Origin: Coraliomargarita sp. CAG:312
GTDB taxonomy: Bacteria; Verrucomicrobiota; Verrucomicrobiia; Opitutales; Intestinicryptomonadaceae
DNA length: 6,306 nt
Assembly (NCBI GenBank): GCA_000438015.1
Contig: FR901613.1
Coordinates: 11,765-18,070, forward strand
Direction: 5' to 3'
This document shows positions 5,106 through 6,306 of this stretch, one piece after another. A program made the translations under genes and the position numbers. The notes below the pieces were generated by a model. The model searched no databases. It was not told the origin of the DNA and saw nothing but the letters and a program-made list of their open reading frames with translations. Numbering within the stretch: position 1 is the first letter of the stretch; every line of letters starts with the position of its first letter.

Positions 5106-6306
5106 CTAATCGGAATTTTTTATTCTCTCGATTTTTGCCCCGAGCGTTTGCAGTTTTTTGTCTATGGAATCGTATCCCCTATCCAAATGATATATTCTGT
5201 GTATGTGGGTTTGGCCTTTTGCCGCAAGCGCCGCTATTACCAAGGCTGCGCTCGCCCGCAAATCCGACGCCATAATGGGCGCTCCGGACAGCTTTGTCTT
5301 TCCGCATATAATTGCGCTTGGCCCTTCTCGGCTGATGTTCGCGCCCATGCGCGCAAGCTCTGGCACATGCATAAATCTTTCGGGATAAATTCGTTCCGTT
5401 ATGATGGAAATGCCTTCCGCCTGAGTCATTAATGCGCAGATTTGGGCTTGCAAATCGGTGGGGAATCCCGGATACGGCAGTGTCACCGCCTCTATCGGCT
5501 TTAATTTTATGTTTGAGGCGTCAATGTATATTGAACTTGCCGATTTTACTTCGTAAGGGCATTCCGCCCTTTCCAATATGTCCAACAATGAGCTTAAATA
5601 TTTTTTTTGCGCGCCGCGCACCAAAACTTTTCCCCTTGTTGCCGCGGCGGCTACAAGCCATGTTCCGGCTTCAATTCTGTCAGGCAAGACAGTATGCGAG
5701 GCTCCGCCCAAACGTGGAACACCCGTGATTGTAATTGTGGGCGATCCAATACCTTCTATTATAGCCCCCATGGCAGTCAGAAGTTTGCATAAATCCGCTA
5801 TTTCGGGCTCGCAAGCGGCATTTTCTATAACCGTTGTACCGGGAGCCACTACAGAAGCCATAAGCACATTTGCCGTGCCTGTCACAGTGCTCCCGAATCT
5901 TCCTCCAAGGTAAATTTGTGAACCGCGGATTTTTGAGGCGTCCACGCAAATGTATCCGCGCTCTATTTCCACTTTGCAATTGAGCGCGCGCATTCCTTTT
6001 ATATGCAAATCTACTGGGCGGGCTCCTATAACGCATCCTCCGGGCAGCGAAACCTCCGCCTTGCGTAGGCGCGCAGATAGAGGCCCTAACAGGCAAATGC
6101 TTGCGCGCATTTTACGCACGAGTTCATAAGGCGCTATATGCGATATATTTTTTGCATGGATTTCCCATACGCCTTCGGACGGGTTTTCGACTTCCGCGCC
6201 GAGTTCGCGTATTATTTGTGCCATAAACCTTACGTCGCTCAAATTTGGGACATTTTTTAGAATGCATTTTTCGTCGGTGAGCAAGGCTGCCGCAAACATT
6301 GGCAGG
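5106..6306 (-). CDS. murA: UDP-N-acetylglucosamine 1-carboxyvinyltransferase MurA (5' end outside window)
   Basis: Partial gene. MurA transfers enolpyruvate from PEP to UDP-N-acetylglucosamine, the first committed step of peptidoglycan synthesis, in the cytoplasm. The ATG at 6297-6299 is an internal methionine: the reading frame stays open to the edge, and the preceding codons give Leu-Pro, matching the family's KNAALP motif. By alignment from memory to E. coli MurA about 27 residues are missing, including the active-site Lys22, so the full protein should be about 424 residues. Counting from that methionine, Cys89 in SLPGGCVIGARPVDLH is the catalytic, fosfomycin-target cysteine (E. coli Cys115) and Arg94 matches Arg120. 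PGFPTDLQAQ holds Asp282 (E. coli Asp305), and DLRASAALV holds Arg348 (E. coli Arg397). The segment near 132-146 reads GGRFGSTVTGTANVL, where the common form is closer to FPSVGATEN. The stop TAG lies 175 bases before infC. The fold is that of EPSP synthases, but the motifs are specific for MurA. Confidence 0.95.
   Translation of the reverse strand, partial: LPMFAAALLTDEKCILKNVPNLSDVRFMAQIIRELGAEVENPSEGVWEIHAKNISHIAPYELVRKMRASICLLGPLSARLRKAEVSLPGGCVIGARPVDLHIKGMRALNCKVEIERGYICVDASKIRGSQIYLGGRFGSTVTGTANVLMASVVAPGTTVIENAACEPEIADLCKLLTAMGAIIEGIGSPTITITGVPRLGGASHTVLPDRIEAGTWLVAAAATRGKVLVRGAQKKYLSSLLDILERAECPYEVKSASSIYIDASNIKLKPIEAVTLPYPGFPTDLQAQICALMTQAEGISIITERIYPERFMHVPELARMGANISREGPSAIICGKTKLSGAPIMASDLRASAALVIAALAAKGQTHIHRIYHLDRGYDSIDKKLQTLGAKIERIKNSD

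Noticed and set aside
6297..6299. ATG as the true start of murA.
   Set aside because: The frame continues upstream with Leu-Pro codons that fit the conserved MurA N-terminus, and the catalytic lysine region would otherwise be absent.

Overview
This 6.3 kb window is a compact piece of an ordinary bacterial chromosome. It holds five protein genes and no gene-free stretch longer than about 225 bases. There is no sign of mobile DNA, CRISPR, phage or RNA genes. All five products belong to recognisable families: a biotin-dependent carboxyltransferase of the oxaloacetate decarboxylase alpha / transcarboxylase 5S type, the tRNA-modifying enzyme MiaB, a Tat-exported zinc N-acetylmuramoyl-L-alanine amidase, translation initiation factor IF-3, and MurA (cut by the right window edge). 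The host is a peptidoglycan-making bacterium, probably exporting folded proteins by the Tat route and probably fermenting through oxaloacetate or methylmalonyl-CoA type carboxyl transfer. The variant motifs in MiaB and MurA resemble those I remember from the Planctomycetes-Verrucomicrobia-Chlamydiae group, especially Verrucomicrobia such as Opitutae. That assignment is from memory and is only tentative.

Layout from left to right. Positions 10-36 form an intrinsic terminator for the minus-strand carboxyltransferase gene (54-1517), whose ribosome binding site lies inside a perfect 8-bp inverted repeat (1521-1538). A 225-bp AT-rich divergent intergenic region (1518-1742) separates it from the plus-strand miaB gene (1743-3176) and contains a perfect TATAAT. 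miaB ends in a hairpin terminator (3191-3220) and converges on a minus-strand block. Read in its own direction that block runs murA (5106 to beyond 6306), a 175-bp spacer with a possible promoter, infC (4289-4930), and the amidase gene (3296-4282).

How the genes relate. The amidase gene starts six bases after the infC stop codon and has its ribosome binding site inside infC, so the two are almost certainly co-transcribed. The usual infC partners rpmI and rplT are absent from this position. MurA begins peptidoglycan precursor synthesis and the amidase trims the finished wall, so infC sits between two cell-wall genes. The carboxyltransferase appears monocistronic within the window: its biotin carrier and membrane or second carboxyltransferase partners must be encoded elsewhere. 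I did not find an undescribed system here. The observations most worth following are the hairpin over the carboxyltransferase start, the infC-amidase pairing, and the carboxyltransferase ending just where a biotinyl-like fold would begin.
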